A stretch of 64,000 nucleotides of DNA from Gluconacetobacter diazotrophicus PA1 5 (GCF_000067045.1 NC_010125.1:1154001-1218000), one strand, 5' to 3'; positions 35,865 through 44,654 are shown, numbered from the stretch's first letter. Program-made: numbers and translations. The notes: a model not told the origin generated them from the sequence alone.

Positions 35865-36466
35865 TCCGTCTTGTCATCGCCGAAGACCAGACGCTCGTGC
35901 TCGGGGCCATCGCCGCCCTGCTGGAACTGGAAGACGACCTGACCATCATCGGCCGCGCGAAGGACGGAACGGCGGCGCTGGACCTTGTCCGCACCCTCGT
36001 CCCCGACATCCTGCTGACCGATATCGAAATGCCGGGCCCGAGCGGCATCGACGTCGCGCGAGATATCGCCGCGGCCAGCCTGCCGACACGCACGATCATC
36101 GTCACCACCTTCGCGCGCCCCGGCTACCTCGCCCGCGCCCGCACCGCCGGAGTACGCGGCTACCTTCTGAAGGACGCCCCGGTGGAACAGCTTGCCGCCG
36201 CCATCCGCACCGTCGCCACGGGCGGGACCTTCATTCCCCCCGACCTCATGGCCGCCGCCTGGGACGCCGGCGCCGACCCGCTGACCGCCCGCGAACGCGA
36301 CGCGCTCCGCCTTGCGGAAGAAGGCCTTTCCAACAAGGACATCGCCCGCCGCCTGGGCCTGTCGCCCGGCACCGTGCGCAACTACCTCTCGACCGCCGCT
36401 GGCAAGCTCAACGCCGCCAACCGCATCGAAGCCGGGCGGATCGCCCGCGCCAACGGATGGCTGTAG
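35861..36466 (+). CDS. LuxR/NarL-family response regulator
   Basis: 201 residues. The receiver domain (about 1-120) has the acidic pair in IAEDQ, the phosphorylated Asp in ILLTDIEMPGPSGIDV, Thr in IIVTTFARPGYLARA and Lys in YLLKDAP. The C-terminal HTH (about 138-200) has LTARERDALRLAEEGLSNKDIARRLGLSPGTVRNYLS. Its ATG overlaps the kinase stop (ATGA). It probably controls the ABC exporter operon in response to the exporter's substrate. A dispersed repeat follows its stop. Confidence 0.93.
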   Translation: MIRLVIAEDQTLVLGAIAALLELEDDLTIIGRAKDGTAALDLVRTLVPDILLTDIEMPGPSGIDVARDIAAASLPTRTIIVTTFARPGYLARARTAGVRGYLLKDAPVEQLAAAIRTVATGGTFIPPDLMAAAWDAGADPLTARERDALRLAEEGLSNKDIARRLGLSPGTVRNYLSTAAGKLNAANRIEAGRIARANGWL

Positions 36467-36471
36467 ATGTC

Positions 36472-36552
36472 GGCAAGGACCTTGCCCTTTGAAAACCCAT
36501 TCGTCCGGGGTGCAGGGCATCATGCCCTGCCGGGTTCGGGCAGAGCCCGACC
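36472..36552 (+). repeat. Dispersed palindromic element, copy C
   Basis: Lies between the convergent response regulator and UPF0262 genes. It has AAGG...CCTT and a TCGGGC-AGA-GCCCGA hairpin around the core GCAGGGCATCATGCCCTGC, plus the arm AAAACCCATTCGTCC that copies B and D also carry. Confidence 0.8.
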
Positions 36553-36554
36553 TC

Positions 36555-37067
36555 TCAGCGCCGCTGCTGCAGGATACAGGCCAGCGTGAACAGCCGCCGG
36601 GCCGTTTCCTCATCCATGTCGATCTTGCCGCGCAGGCGTTCGATCATCAGCGCCGCGCCGTCATTATGCAGCCCGCGCCGGCCCATATCGATCGCGCGGA
36701 TGCGCATCGTATTCCCCTCGGTCACCGCCTGGTCGAAGCTGTCGACCAGCAGGACGTAATCCTTGATCAGGCGGCGGAATGGGGTCAGCGAGACCCGATA
36801 GATCCGCAGCGGCACATCCTGCACACTGCGGATATCGAAGATCAGGCCGTTGGTCTGGACCGACAGATGCAGGTTGAACGGCCCGACCAGTCCCTGGGGG
36901 ACGAAGCGGGCCGTCTGGTGCAGGTCGGCGATCGCCTGGGCGACATCGTTCCGCCGGACCCGGCCGGCCCCCAGCCCATCATCGACGTCATCGAGAATGA
37001 CATGGGCCAACATGCGCGGCCCAGTGTCTGGGAGCGATGACATGCCAGGCGATGGATGATGGGCCAC
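36555..37067 (-). CDS. UPF0262 family protein
   Basis: 170-residue cytoplasmic protein. The block YRVSLTPFRRLIKDYVLLVDSFDQAV and the C-terminal AIDMGRRGLHNDGAALMIERLRGKIDMDEETARRLFTLACIL match UPF0262, a family found almost only in alphaproteobacteria. Its function is not known. The N-terminal 20 residues (AHHPSPGMSSLPDTG) are probably variable, and an internal Met may be the true start. No obvious partner is nearby. Confidence 0.85.
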   Translation of the reverse strand: MAHHPSPGMSSLPDTGPRMLAHVILDDVDDGLGAGRVRRNDVAQAIADLHQTARFVPQGLVGPFNLHLSVQTNGLIFDIRSVQDVPLRIYRVSLTPFRRLIKDYVLLVDSFDQAVTEGNTMRIRAIDMGRRGLHNDGAALMIERLRGKIDMDEETARRLFTLACILQQRR

Positions 37068-37128
37068 GGACCTTGTCCCGTTCCTGCCCCGGCGGCCCCG
37101 GGGCGGGAGCAGGACCGGGTACGTTATG

Positions 37129-38055
37129 CTACACCACCGGGGTCAGCAGCGACTGCCCGGCGAACCAGGCGGCGAGGTTGCGAACGACTAGGTCGCCCAT
37201 TGCCAGACGGGTTTCCACCGTGGCACTGGCGCGATGGGGCTGCAAGGCGACATTGTCCATCGTCTTCAGCGCATCGGGCACATGGGGTTCATGCTGGAAC
37301 ACGTCCAGCCCGGCGCCGCCCAGTGTCCCGGCCTGGAGTGCCGCGACCAGCGCGTCCTCGTCCACCACGGTGCCGCGCGCGACGTTGATCAGCACGCCGT
37401 CGGGACCCAGGGCCTCCAGCACCGTCTTGTCGACGATATTGCGCGACTGCGCGCCGCCGGACGCCGCCACGACCAGCACGTCGCTGTCCCGCGCCAGCTC
37501 GGTCAGGTCGGCGAAATAGGTATAGCCGCTCTCGGGAATTTCCCGGATATCGTGATAGGCGATCGGCATGTCGAACGCCCGCGCCCGGGCCGCGATCGCG
37601 CGCCCGACCTGCCCTAGGCCGAGAATGCCCAGCTTCCGCCCCGTCACCGTATGACCCAGCGCGATCGGGGCCTTGCCCCACGATCCGGCGCGAACATAGC
37701 GGTCGCCGGTGCCCAGGCCCCGGCAGGCCATCAGGATCAGGCCCAGCGCCATGTCGGCGACATCGGCGGTCAGCACGCCCGGCGTCGTCGTGACGCGGAT
37801 GCCGCGCTGGCGCGCCACGTTCAGATCCACCGCGTCGGTCCCGATCCCGTTGATCGCGATGATTCCCAGTTCAGGCAGGGCCGCCATCACATCGGCCGGC
37901 ACGCCGCTGCCGCCGCCGGTCGCGATGCCGCGGATCGACCCGGCAACGCCCGCCAGCGCCGCGACGTCGGTGAAACGATGCACGGTATAGGCATCGTCGA
38001 GGGCCTTCTCGATCTGCGGCATCATCGGCTCGATCAGAAGAATATCGGGTTTCAT
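37129..38055 (-). CDS. D-isomer-specific 2-hydroxyacid dehydrogenase
   Basis: 308 residues. The Rossmann motif is LGILGLGQVGRAIAARARAF, and the catalytic residues are Arg in INVARGTVVDEDALV, Glu in DVFQHEPHVP and His in ALQPHRASAT. It probably reduces or oxidises a 2-keto/2-hydroxy acid, such as glyoxylate, hydroxypyruvate or a sugar acid product. It is last in the minus-strand set Gfo/Idh - MFS - FAH hydratase - this gene, which suggests a catabolic path. The substrate is unknown. Confidence 0.88.
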   Translation of the reverse strand: MKPDILLIEPMMPQIEKALDDAYTVHRFTDVAALAGVAGSIRGIATGGGSGVPADVMAALPELGIIAINGIGTDAVDLNVARQRGIRVTTTPGVLTADVADMALGLILMACRGLGTGDRYVRAGSWGKAPIALGHTVTGRKLGILGLGQVGRAIAARARAFDMPIAYHDIREIPESGYTYFADLTELARDSDVLVVAASGGAQSRNIVDKTVLEALGPDGVLINVARGTVVDEDALVAALQAGTLGGAGLDVFQHEPHVPDALKTMDNVALQPHRASATVETRLAMGDLVVRNLAAWFAGQSLLTPVV

Positions 38056-38105
38056 TCATGTTCTCCGGTTCAGGGCCCGCCATGGGCCCCAATGAGCAGG
38101 CGGAC

Positions 38106-38882
38106 TCAGCCGCAGGTCAGCGACAATGTGCCCAGATGCGGGAATGTCGCGCTGACCCGCGTGCCGGGTTCGACGAAAAGGGTGCCGGTGGTCGATCCGG
38201 TGGTGACGATGGTGCCGGCGGCCAGTCCCCCGGCATAGCGCGCGGCATGCGCCGCCAGCCACACCAGGGTGCGGATCGGATCGCCGGCCGAATTGCCGCC
38301 GACGTGATCGTCCACCACCTTGTCGCCGACCGTCAGGATCACCCGTTCCTCCACCGGTACCAGGGACCGCCAGTCGGTGATCCCCGGGCCGACGAACAGG
38401 GCGCCGTGGCTCTGCTGGTCCGCCAGATGGTCCAGCGCGGGCTGGCTGCCGGCGGTGGCGAAGCGCGTATCGATGATTTCGATCGCGGTGTGGACCGACA
38501 CGATCGCATCACACACCTCCGCGGTCGTATAGGGCGCGTCGCGCGGCGGCAGGCCGTGCCCGAACCGATAGGCGATTTCGGCCTCGACGCCGATCAGCCG
38601 GCACAAGCCGGGCGGCAGCACGGTTTCGCCGTCGAACAGGGTCGCGGCCAGGATCGGGGCCGCGAACGGTTCGGAATCCGGCGTGCGGGCGCCGACCTTC
38701 CAGCCCGCGATCCGGTCACCCATGGCATGCATGGTCGCATGCTGCACCCGATACGCCACGTCGTCCGAGGGAACCTCGCACCCTTCGGGCACGTGGGCCA
38801 GCGGGGGGGCGCCGGCACGGACCCGCAGGAAGGCTTCAGTCAGTTGATCAACCAGTGGGTCGGTGGAAACGGTCACACACAT
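38106..38882 (-). CDS. FAH-family hydratase (2-keto-4-pentenoate hydratase type)
   Basis: 258 residues from the ATG at 38882. AGGAG sits too close to it, but at 7 bases from a GTG at 38876, which may be the real start (MTVSTDPLVDQL). The FAH fold has GWKVGARTPDSEPFAAPI, IGVEAEIAYRFGHGLPPRD (metal ligand Glu), and TGSTTGTLFVEPGTRV. It hydrates or cleaves 2-keto acids. It lies 50 bases upstream of the hydroxyacid dehydrogenase gene. Confidence 0.85.
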   Translation of the reverse strand: MCVTVSTDPLVDQLTEAFLRVRAGAPPLAHVPEGCEVPSDDVAYRVQHATMHAMGDRIAGWKVGARTPDSEPFAAPILAATLFDGETVLPPGLCRLIGVEAEIAYRFGHGLPPRDAPYTTAEVCDAIVSVHTAIEIIDTRFATAGSQPALDHLADQQSHGALFVGPGITDWRSLVPVEERVILTVGDKVVDDHVGGNSAGDPIRTLVWLAAHAARYAGGLAAGTIVTTGSTTGTLFVEPGTRVSATFPHLGTLSLTCG

Positions 38883-38945
38883 GCTCCTGTGCTGCCCAGG
38901 GAAGATGGAATCTTCTGTATTCAAGAAAGAACGAGGACCCACACC

Positions 38946-40372
38946 CTAGCTATTGATCAGGTCACGCCGGTCCAGCAAATCACGGTCACGCGGTTCGGGG
39001 GCGAACAGCGTGGTCACGATCGTGATGGCCGCCAGCACCATCACATACAGTGCCAGCGGCACCCAGGCGATCAGGCCGGGACGGGCCGCACCGGCATCGT
39101 GGCTGGTCACCACCGCGATAATCACGGACCCGACCAGCGGCGCGATACCGCCGGACAGCACGGCCGAAACCTCACGCGTCAGGGAAACGCCCAGATACCG
39201 ATGGCGGGACCCGAACATTTCCGGCAGCAGCGCGCCCTGGGTACCGAACATGCCCCAGGTGGCACAGCCCAGCGCCAGCGACAGCGCCGCGATCGTCAGC
39301 GGCAGATAGCCGAAGCTGAGCGCGTACCAGACCGGAAGGGCGGCCAGCATCTGCAGGATGGCGAACCCGCGATAGACGGGAATGCGCCCGAACCGGTCGC
39401 TGAGCAGGCCGGCGGCCGGCACCACGAAAGCCCCCACGATCGCGGCGCACAGCAGCGACAGCGCGCCGGTCGCATTGCGCATACCCACGACATTGACCGA
39501 ATAACTGACGGCCAGGACCTGATAGATCGAAGATCCGCCATTCTCGGCCATGCGCAGGCCCATGCCCAGCAGGATCGTCTTCCACGATTCCCGGACCACT
39601 TCGGGCAGGGACATGGCCCGGGCATGTTCCTCTTCCTCGATTTCCGCGAAAGCCGGCGATTCCTTGAGGTTGAATCGCATATAAAGCGCGATGATCAGGA
39701 TGACGGAACTCAGCAGGAACGGCAGGCGCCACAGCCAGCTCTGCAGTACATTGGTCACGTGGAACAGCAGCGCGAAATAGACGATGGCGGCGATCACGGT
39801 CCCGATCTGGATGCCCAGGAACGGCAGGGCGGCATAGAAACCCCGCCTGCCCTTGGGGGCATATTCCGTCATCAGCACGGCCGCACCCGCCTGCTCCGCC
39901 CCCGCGCCCAGACCCTGCAACAGGCGCAGCACGATCAGCAGGATCGGCGCCCAGATACCGATGGTCTGATAGGTGGGAACCAGGCCGATGGCGGTGCTGG
40001 CACCGCCCATCAGCGTCACCGTCAGCAGCAGGACGAGCTTGCGCCCGAACCGGTCGCCCACCATGCCGAACAGGATTCCGCCGATGGGGCGAACGGCAAA
40101 CCCCAGGAAATAGGTCGCGAAACTGGCGATCAGCCCGATGCTGGTCCCCTGGTGCGGGAAGAACAGCGGCCCGAAGACCAGGCCGCCGCCAGGCTGTACA
40201 AGGCAAAATCGTAATATTCCAGCGCACTGCCCAGCGAACTGGTCCAGGCCGCGCGGCGCAGGTCGGCCGTGGTGACCTCGGGGCGCGACAGCTCCATCTC
40301 GCGGTTCGGCGTGCGGGACCGGCCCGGGGGGACGCCTGCCTGGGCCACCCCGGCGAGAACTGGCTGTTTCAT
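38946..40372 (-). pseudogene. MFS transporter (metabolite:H+ symporter type), frameshifted
   Basis: The start (ATG 40372, MKQPVLAG...) reads to GSALEYYDFALYSLAA, the first MHS-type helix. The rest of the transporter (LVFGPLFFPHQGTSIGLIASF...DRFGRKLVLLLTVTLMGG) is in a different frame from about position 40180 on. One missing base near 40178-40183 would restore LAAALVFGP. The remaining eleven helices are intact to the stop at 38946. Either a real pseudogene or a sequencing error. The ATG overlaps the Gfo/Idh stop (ATGA), so it was part of the catabolic operon, likely as the importer. Confidence 0.85.
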
Positions 40373-41373
40373 GGCAGGTTGATCCCGATTTCACGTCCGG
40401 TGCGGGCGGATTCACGCAGGGCCAGCGCAATACCCAGCGATGCCACACCGTCCTCGCCCGTGGCGGCGGGACGGCCGTCACCATGGATGGCGGCGGTGAA
40501 CAGGGCGAAGGCGCGATGATAAAGGTTATGATGCTTCAACGGTATGTCATGTTCGCCCTCGCCGTCGCGCACCGATACGGTGCCGATGGGCCGCTGGCTC
40601 ATGCAATCGCGGCCGATGATGATGCCGCGCTCGCCCATGATCTCCACGCCGCCCGGTGAAAATGGCGTGGTATATCCGCCATGAATCTGCACCAGGACAT
40701 CGCCGGGAAAGCGCAGGACGGCCATGATGCCGTCCTCGATCCCGTCCTGCGCCAGGCGCCCGCTCTGCGTCATGGCGAAGACGCTGACGGGGTTTTCATC
40801 GAACAGGAAACGCAGCGTGTCGATATCGTGGATCGTGCTGTCCAGGATCACCCCGCCACCCTGGTCGTTGACGCGCCATCCCTGCAGCGCGGCGGCCAGG
40901 AAATTGGCGTGAAACAACCGGGCCGCGATCAGGCCGCCGATCCGCCCGTCCTCGATCAGGCCATGGATGGCCATGTGGGTCGCGGCATTGCGCAGATGGT
41001 GGTTGGTTCCCAGCACGACGTTGGACTGGCGGCAGACGCGCACCATCTCGCTCGCGTCATCGACCGACAGGGCCAGCGGCTTTTCGCACATGACATGCTT
41101 GCCCGCCCGCGCGGCGGCGATGGTCTGTTCGAAATGCAGGCGGTTGTTGGTACTGATATAGACCGCGTCGATGTCCGGCCTGGACAGCAGGTCCTGAAGG
41201 GACGTCGTGTGATAGGCGATGCCGTTGGCCTCGGCGAACGCCGCACCGCGCCCGGCATCGCTGCTGAGCACTCCGCGCACGTCGCTGCCGGGCTGGGCGC
41301 GGATCGCGTCGATGATCCACTCCCGCGCGACGTTGCTTGCCCCTATCAGACCCCATCCGGTCGGATGCGTCAT
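40369..41373 (-). CDS. Gfo/Idh/MocA-family oxidoreductase
   Basis: 334 residues. The N-terminal Rossmann motif is GLIGASNVAREWIIDAI, and the family block GKHVMCEKPLALSVDDA supplies the catalytic Lys. The C-terminal part is the alpha/beta substrate domain (about 125-330, GGVILDSTIHDIDTLRFL). It oxidises or reduces a sugar, inositol or sugar acid with NAD(P). It is first in the four-gene minus-strand set and overlaps the frameshifted MFS gene. The exact sugar is unknown. Confidence 0.88.
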   Translation of the reverse strand: MTHPTGWGLIGASNVAREWIIDAIRAQPGSDVRGVLSSDAGRGAAFAEANGIAYHTTSLQDLLSRPDIDAVYISTNNRLHFEQTIAAARAGKHVMCEKPLALSVDDASEMVRVCRQSNVVLGTNHHLRNAATHMAIHGLIEDGRIGGLIAARLFHANFLAAALQGWRVNDQGGGVILDSTIHDIDTLRFLFDENPVSVFAMTQSGRLAQDGIEDGIMAVLRFPGDVLVQIHGGYTTPFSPGGVEIMGERGIIIGRDCMSQRPIGTVSVRDGEGEHDIPLKHHNLYHRAFALFTAAIHGDGRPAATGEDGVASLGIALALRESARTGREIGINLP

Positions 41374-41686
41374 ACCGTCCTCCTTCGAGGCACCAGGCCC
41401 CGGTCCTTGTTCGTATTATTGATTGTCGTAAAGACCCGGATGAGCGACCGGCAGAATACCGCGCGGCGGAACGGGTCTGTCCGGATGGAACGATGGTCCC
41501 TCGGCTTACCCCGCCATGACGGTCGGCTATCCTGACAATCCGCCCCTGCCAGGCAGCGCGTCCGCTGGTCCCGACAGGATACGAGATTCGATCATAGAGG
41601 CCATCGTCACCAGCCCCGCAAGAGCGCGCCACCCCCAACCGGTTCACAAATTCGTATTTGTGCAGTGCAAAATTATTCAGTCTTTT
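41374..41686. other. Intergenic region upstream of Gfo/Idh, with a hairpin
   Basis: 313 bases between the UPF0303 stop and the Gfo/Idh start, both on the minus strand. It should hold the catabolic operon promoter. A perfect 18-base palindrome-like hairpin, CACAAAT-TCGT-ATTTGTG (41645-41662), lies 24 bases beyond the UPF0303 stop. It could end that transcript or be an operator. Nothing else stands out. Confidence 0.5.
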
Positions 41687-42223
41687 TCAGGATGGTATCT
41701 GAATCGTATCCAGCGGCACGTCGATGAAGGTCGCCAGGGCCTCCACCACCAGCCGATGGTCCTCGCGCTGCGGCAGGCCGGAGACGCATAGCGTGCCGAC
41801 CACCCCCACCCCGCGCACGCGCAGGGGGAACGCCCCGCCGAAGGGGGCGTACTCGGCCTCGGGCAGGCCGAACCGCTCGGCGATGGTCTTGCCTTCCTGG
41901 AGAAGCTGCAGGCCCACCGCGTACGAGGACCGGTGGAAGCGCGCCGCCACGCGGGCCTTGCGCGCGATCCAACCCAGATTGTCCGGCGTCGCCCCGTCCA
42001 GGCTGGCGCTGAACAGCGTGTGGCCACCCCGGCGGATGTCGATCGCGATCGGATGCCGGCGCTCATTGGCTGTCTGGCGCAGCCAGCAGCCCATGATCCA
42101 CGCGTCTTCCTCGGTCAGGCCCGGCAGGATCAGTTCGCGCTCCTGCCGGGCGATCCGTTCCAGATCGCGCGCCAGCGCCGGATCGTCCGACCTGATAATC
42201 CCTGCCCCTGCCTGTTCCGCCAT
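41687..42223 (-). CDS. UPF0303 / heme-degrading-domain protein (DUF336)
   Basis: 178 residues. I chose the ATG at 42223, supported by GAGG 6 bases upstream, over the ATG at 42286. The fold has RHPIAIDIRRGGHTLFSASLDGATPDN, ARVAARFHRSSYAVG, and FGGAFPLRVRGVGVVGTLCVSGLPQREDHRLVVEAL, as in DUF336/HbpS-like proteins. Family members are small and often lie next to glycolate, sugar-alcohol or other catabolic genes, but their role is unclear. It is divergent from the idonate dehydrogenase gene. Confidence 0.8.
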   Translation of the reverse strand: MAEQAGAGIIRSDDPALARDLERIARQERELILPGLTEEDAWIMGCWLRQTANERRHPIAIDIRRGGHTLFSASLDGATPDNLGWIARKARVAARFHRSSYAVGLQLLQEGKTIAERFGLPEAEYAPFGGAFPLRVRGVGVVGTLCVSGLPQREDHRLVVEALATFIDVPLDTIQIPS

Positions 42224-42392
42224 GATGCCTCGTCCTCCGTTCATGCGTTCCCCGATATTCGGCCTGGGGAATGTGAACGGTATCATCGGCCATACGATCC
42301 CAATGGGGAATTACTTTATCGTGATTTCGATCCCACCAGCCCGACCGATAAAGGACTGTTTCAAAAGTCCCATTCCTGTGCGGGATACCAAC

Positions 42393-43442
42393 ATGACAGA
42401 TCTTTCGACCCACGATGCGCTGGTCATTCACGGCAAGGGCGACCTGCGGATGGACAGGATCGCGACCCCGCCGCCCGGCCCGGGCGAGGTGCGTGTCCGC
42501 ATCGCCTGGGGTGGAATATGTGGGTCCGACATGCATTATCTGCGCCATGGCGGGGTCGGCGCGTCGGTCCTGCGGGAACCGATGGTGCTGGGGCACGAGG
42601 TCTCGGGCACCGTCGAAGCCTGCGGCCCCGACGTCCACGGATGGCAAGCGGGAGAGCCGGTGGCCATCCATCCGGCCAAACCGTGCGGGACATGCCCCGA
42701 ATGCCGACGCGGGCTGCATAACCTGTGCCGCAACATGCGGTTCTTCGGCAGCGCGGCCTATCTGCCGCACACGCAGGGCGGATTCCGCCGCACGATGACC
42801 GTGGCGGCGTCGCAATTGCACCGCCTGCCGCCTGGGCTGGACCTGCGCCGCGCCGCGCTGGCCGAACCGTTCGCGGTGGCGCTGCACGCGATTGCCCGCG
42901 CCGGGTCGTGCGCGGGCAAATCGGTTCTGGTCCAGGGGGCCGGCCCGATCGGGGCGTTGATCGTCGCGGGACTGGCGGTACGGGGCGCCGCGCGGATCGT
43001 CGCGGCGGACCTGCATGATTTCCCGCTGTCGGTGGCCCGCCGCCTGGGCGCGACCGAGACGTGGAATACCGGCGCGCCCGCGCCGGACGCCTCCCGCGAC
43101 GAGGAATTCGACATCGTGTTCGAAGCCACGGGCGTCGTCGCGGCCCTGCCGTTCGCCATCGCCCACACGCGGCGTGGTGGTGTCCTGGTGCAGGTCGGCA
43201 TGTTTCCGCCCGGGACTATCGAAGTGCCGATGGCGCAGATCATCGCCCGCGAACTGGACCTGCGCGGTACGTTCCGCTTCGACGCCGAATTCGCCGAGGC
43301 ACTGGATCTGCTGGCCGCCCATCCGCAGATCGCGGACGGGCTGGTGACCCATGAATTCGCGTTCGACGCCTACGCGGCGGCCTTCGACGCATCGTCGAAC
43401 CGGCAGGCCGCATCCAAGGTCATGCTTGAAATCGGGGGATAG
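42393..43442 (+). CDS. Zinc-dependent L-idonate 5-dehydrogenase-like enzyme
   Basis: 349-residue medium-chain dehydrogenase. The catalytic zinc site has Cys in GGICGSDMHYLRHG and His-Glu in VLGHEVSGTV, and the structural zinc has the four-Cys set in CGTCPECRRGLHNLC. The Rossmann motif is GAGPIGALIVAG. The sequence is closest in feel to L-idonate or sorbitol dehydrogenases. It likely belongs with the divergent sugar-acid genes at 37-41 kb. The exact substrate cannot be set from sequence alone. Confidence 0.85.
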   Translation: MTDLSTHDALVIHGKGDLRMDRIATPPPGPGEVRVRIAWGGICGSDMHYLRHGGVGASVLREPMVLGHEVSGTVEACGPDVHGWQAGEPVAIHPAKPCGTCPECRRGLHNLCRNMRFFGSAAYLPHTQGGFRRTMTVAASQLHRLPPGLDLRRAALAEPFAVALHAIARAGSCAGKSVLVQGAGPIGALIVAGLAVRGAARIVAADLHDFPLSVARRLGATETWNTGAPAPDASRDEEFDIVFEATGVVAALPFAIAHTRRGGVLVQVGMFPPGTIEVPMAQIIARELDLRGTFRFDAEFAEALDLLAAHPQIADGLVTHEFAFDAYAAAFDASSNRQAASKVMLEIGG

Positions 43443-43446
43443 GGAT

Positions 43447-43463
43447 CAGGGGCTTTGCCCCTG
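43447..43463 (+). terminator. Possible intrinsic terminator of the idonate dehydrogenase gene
   Basis: CAGGGGC-TTT-GCCCCTG, a perfect 7-bp stem 4 bases after the stop, followed by TCTTATC. The T-run is short, so the call is moderate. Confidence 0.45.
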
Positions 43464-43489
43464 TCTTATCACCGAATTGTGATGCAAGG

Positions 43490-43526
43490 ACCGAGGCCCC
43501 TGCCCCGTTCGGGCAGGGCCCGAACC
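43490..43526 (+). repeat. Dispersed palindromic element, degenerate copy E
   Basis: CCCTGCC followed by GTTCGGGC-AGG-GCCCGAAC (43507-43525, 8-bp stem) matches the second half of copies C and D with a few changes. It lies between convergent genes and lacks the GGGCATCATGCCC core. Confidence 0.5.
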
Positions 43527-43534
43527 GTATTACA

Positions 43535-43990
43535 TTACAGTATCGACTGGGCGCGGCTGAGCACCATGTTGCAGATTTTCTGCGTCATCTGCTGCTTGAT
43601 ACCCTGTCCCGCGCCGGCCAGCGAGAACGTGCCGCCATTTCCCGTGTTCAGGATGCCGTTCTGCCCCGCCTGGTACTGGCTGTCGCCCTGGCCGTTGATG
43701 CCGGCCTTCTGCCCCAGGCTGCTCATGACCGGAGACGCGGCGCTGGCCCCCAGGTAATTGTTCTGCACGCAGAAGCCCAGAAGACCGGCCAGGTTGCTGG
43801 GACCGGCGGACGACACGGACGGCAGGCCCATCATCCCCACGCCACTGCCGCCGCCCATGGCCATGCCGGACATGCTGCCCCCGGGCATGCCGGGCATCGT
43901 CGGCATCTGGGCGCGCGCCGCCGAAAGGGAGGCGACGGAGGCCACCGAAAGGGCCGCTGCAAGCGACAGGGTCGCGAAATGACGGGTCAT
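43535..43990 (-). CDS. Exported DUF2501-like protein
   Basis: 151 residues from the ATG at 43990, which has an AGGA upstream. A signal peptide (about 1-27, ending SAARA) precedes a Gly/Met/Ser-rich linker (MPGMPGGSMSGMAMGGGSGVGMMG, about 32-55). The C-terminal part, NLAGLLGFCVQNNYLGASAA...MTQKICNMVLSRAQSIL, resembles DUF2501 (E. coli YjjA). The cysteine pair may form a disulfide in the periplasm. The function is unknown. It converges with the idonate dehydrogenase gene. Confidence 0.65.
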   Translation of the reverse strand: MTRHFATLSLAAALSVASVASLSAARAQMPTMPGMPGGSMSGMAMGGGSGVGMMGLPSVSSAGPSNLAGLLGFCVQNNYLGASAASPVMSSLGQKAGINGQGDSQYQAGQNGILNTGNGGTFSLAGAGQGIKQQMTQKICNMVLSRAQSIL

Positions 43991-44070
43991 GTTTCGGGTC
44001 CTATTCCTGTTGTCGTCGCAAGCATGGGCCGCCATTCTGTCCAGACGATGATGGGCGATATCACATCCGG

Positions 44071-44379
44071 TCAGAGTGGCGCGTTAAAGACCAACGTATA
44101 GTAAAGCTGCCGGACCAACGGGATCAGCACATACTGAATCAGCAGCAACAGGACCAGCGGACTGAAATCCATGTTGCCCATGACCGGCAGGATATTTCGG
44201 ATCGGCCGCAGGACCGGCTCGGTCAGGCGATTGAGAAAGCGCCCGATGTTCCACACGATCGGGTTGCGCGTGTCCAGGACGCCGAAACCGTAGAGAAAAC
44301 TGAACACGCAGGAGAGAATGATCACCCACGTATACAGTCTGATGGCTTGAAGCAGCAGGCTGAAGACAAGCGTGAGCAA
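44071..44379 (-). CDS. YggT-family membrane protein
   Basis: 102 residues with two YggT-type membrane segments. The family signs are the aromatic-rich helix AIRLYTWVIILSCVFSFLYGFG and the loop NRLTEPVLRPIRNILPVMGNMDFSPLVLLLLIQYVLIPLVRQLY. The role is not settled; YggT proteins occur near cell division and osmotic-stress genes. It lies 80 bases upstream of the DUF2501 gene on the same strand. Confidence 0.85.
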   Translation of the reverse strand: MLTLVFSLLLQAIRLYTWVIILSCVFSFLYGFGVLDTRNPIVWNIGRFLNRLTEPVLRPIRNILPVMGNMDFSPLVLLLLIQYVLIPLVRQLYYTLVFNAPL

Positions 44380-44532
44380 GATAGCGTTCCCCGTCGGTGG
44401 CAGGGCGGAATCCTACCGAAGCCGGACCAGCCGCACAACACCGCCCCCGCCCGCGACGGTGCCCCGCGGACCGACCCGAAACCCCGCCCGGAATCGGGCG
44501 CGACCCCGTACCGTCCCCGCTTTGATCGCCGC

Positions 44533-44561
44533 TTGACAAACGCCGGGCGCCCGTTATTTAT
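44533..44561 (+). promoter_or_regulatory. Likely promoter of tRNA-Ala(CGC)
   Basis: TTGACA (44533-44538) is a perfect -35. ATTTAT (44556-44561) follows after 17 bases, or TATTTA after 16. The tRNA begins 17 bases later. Confidence 0.55.
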
Positions 44562-44578
44562 CCACCCCGTCAGGCAGT

Positions 44579-44654
44579 GGGGCTGTAGCTCAGTTGGGAG
44601 AGCGCCTCGTTCGCAATGAGGAGGTCAGGGGTTCGATTCCCCTCAGCTCCACCA
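44579..44654 (+). tRNA. tRNA-Ala (anticodon CGC)
   Basis: 76-nt cloverleaf. Acceptor GGGGCTG pairs with CAGCTCC with the G3-U70 wobble pair that marks alanine tRNAs, then discriminator A and CCA. The anticodon arm is CCTCG-TTCGCAA-TGAGG, giving CGC (codon GCG). The last stem pair is G-T. Confidence 0.96.
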
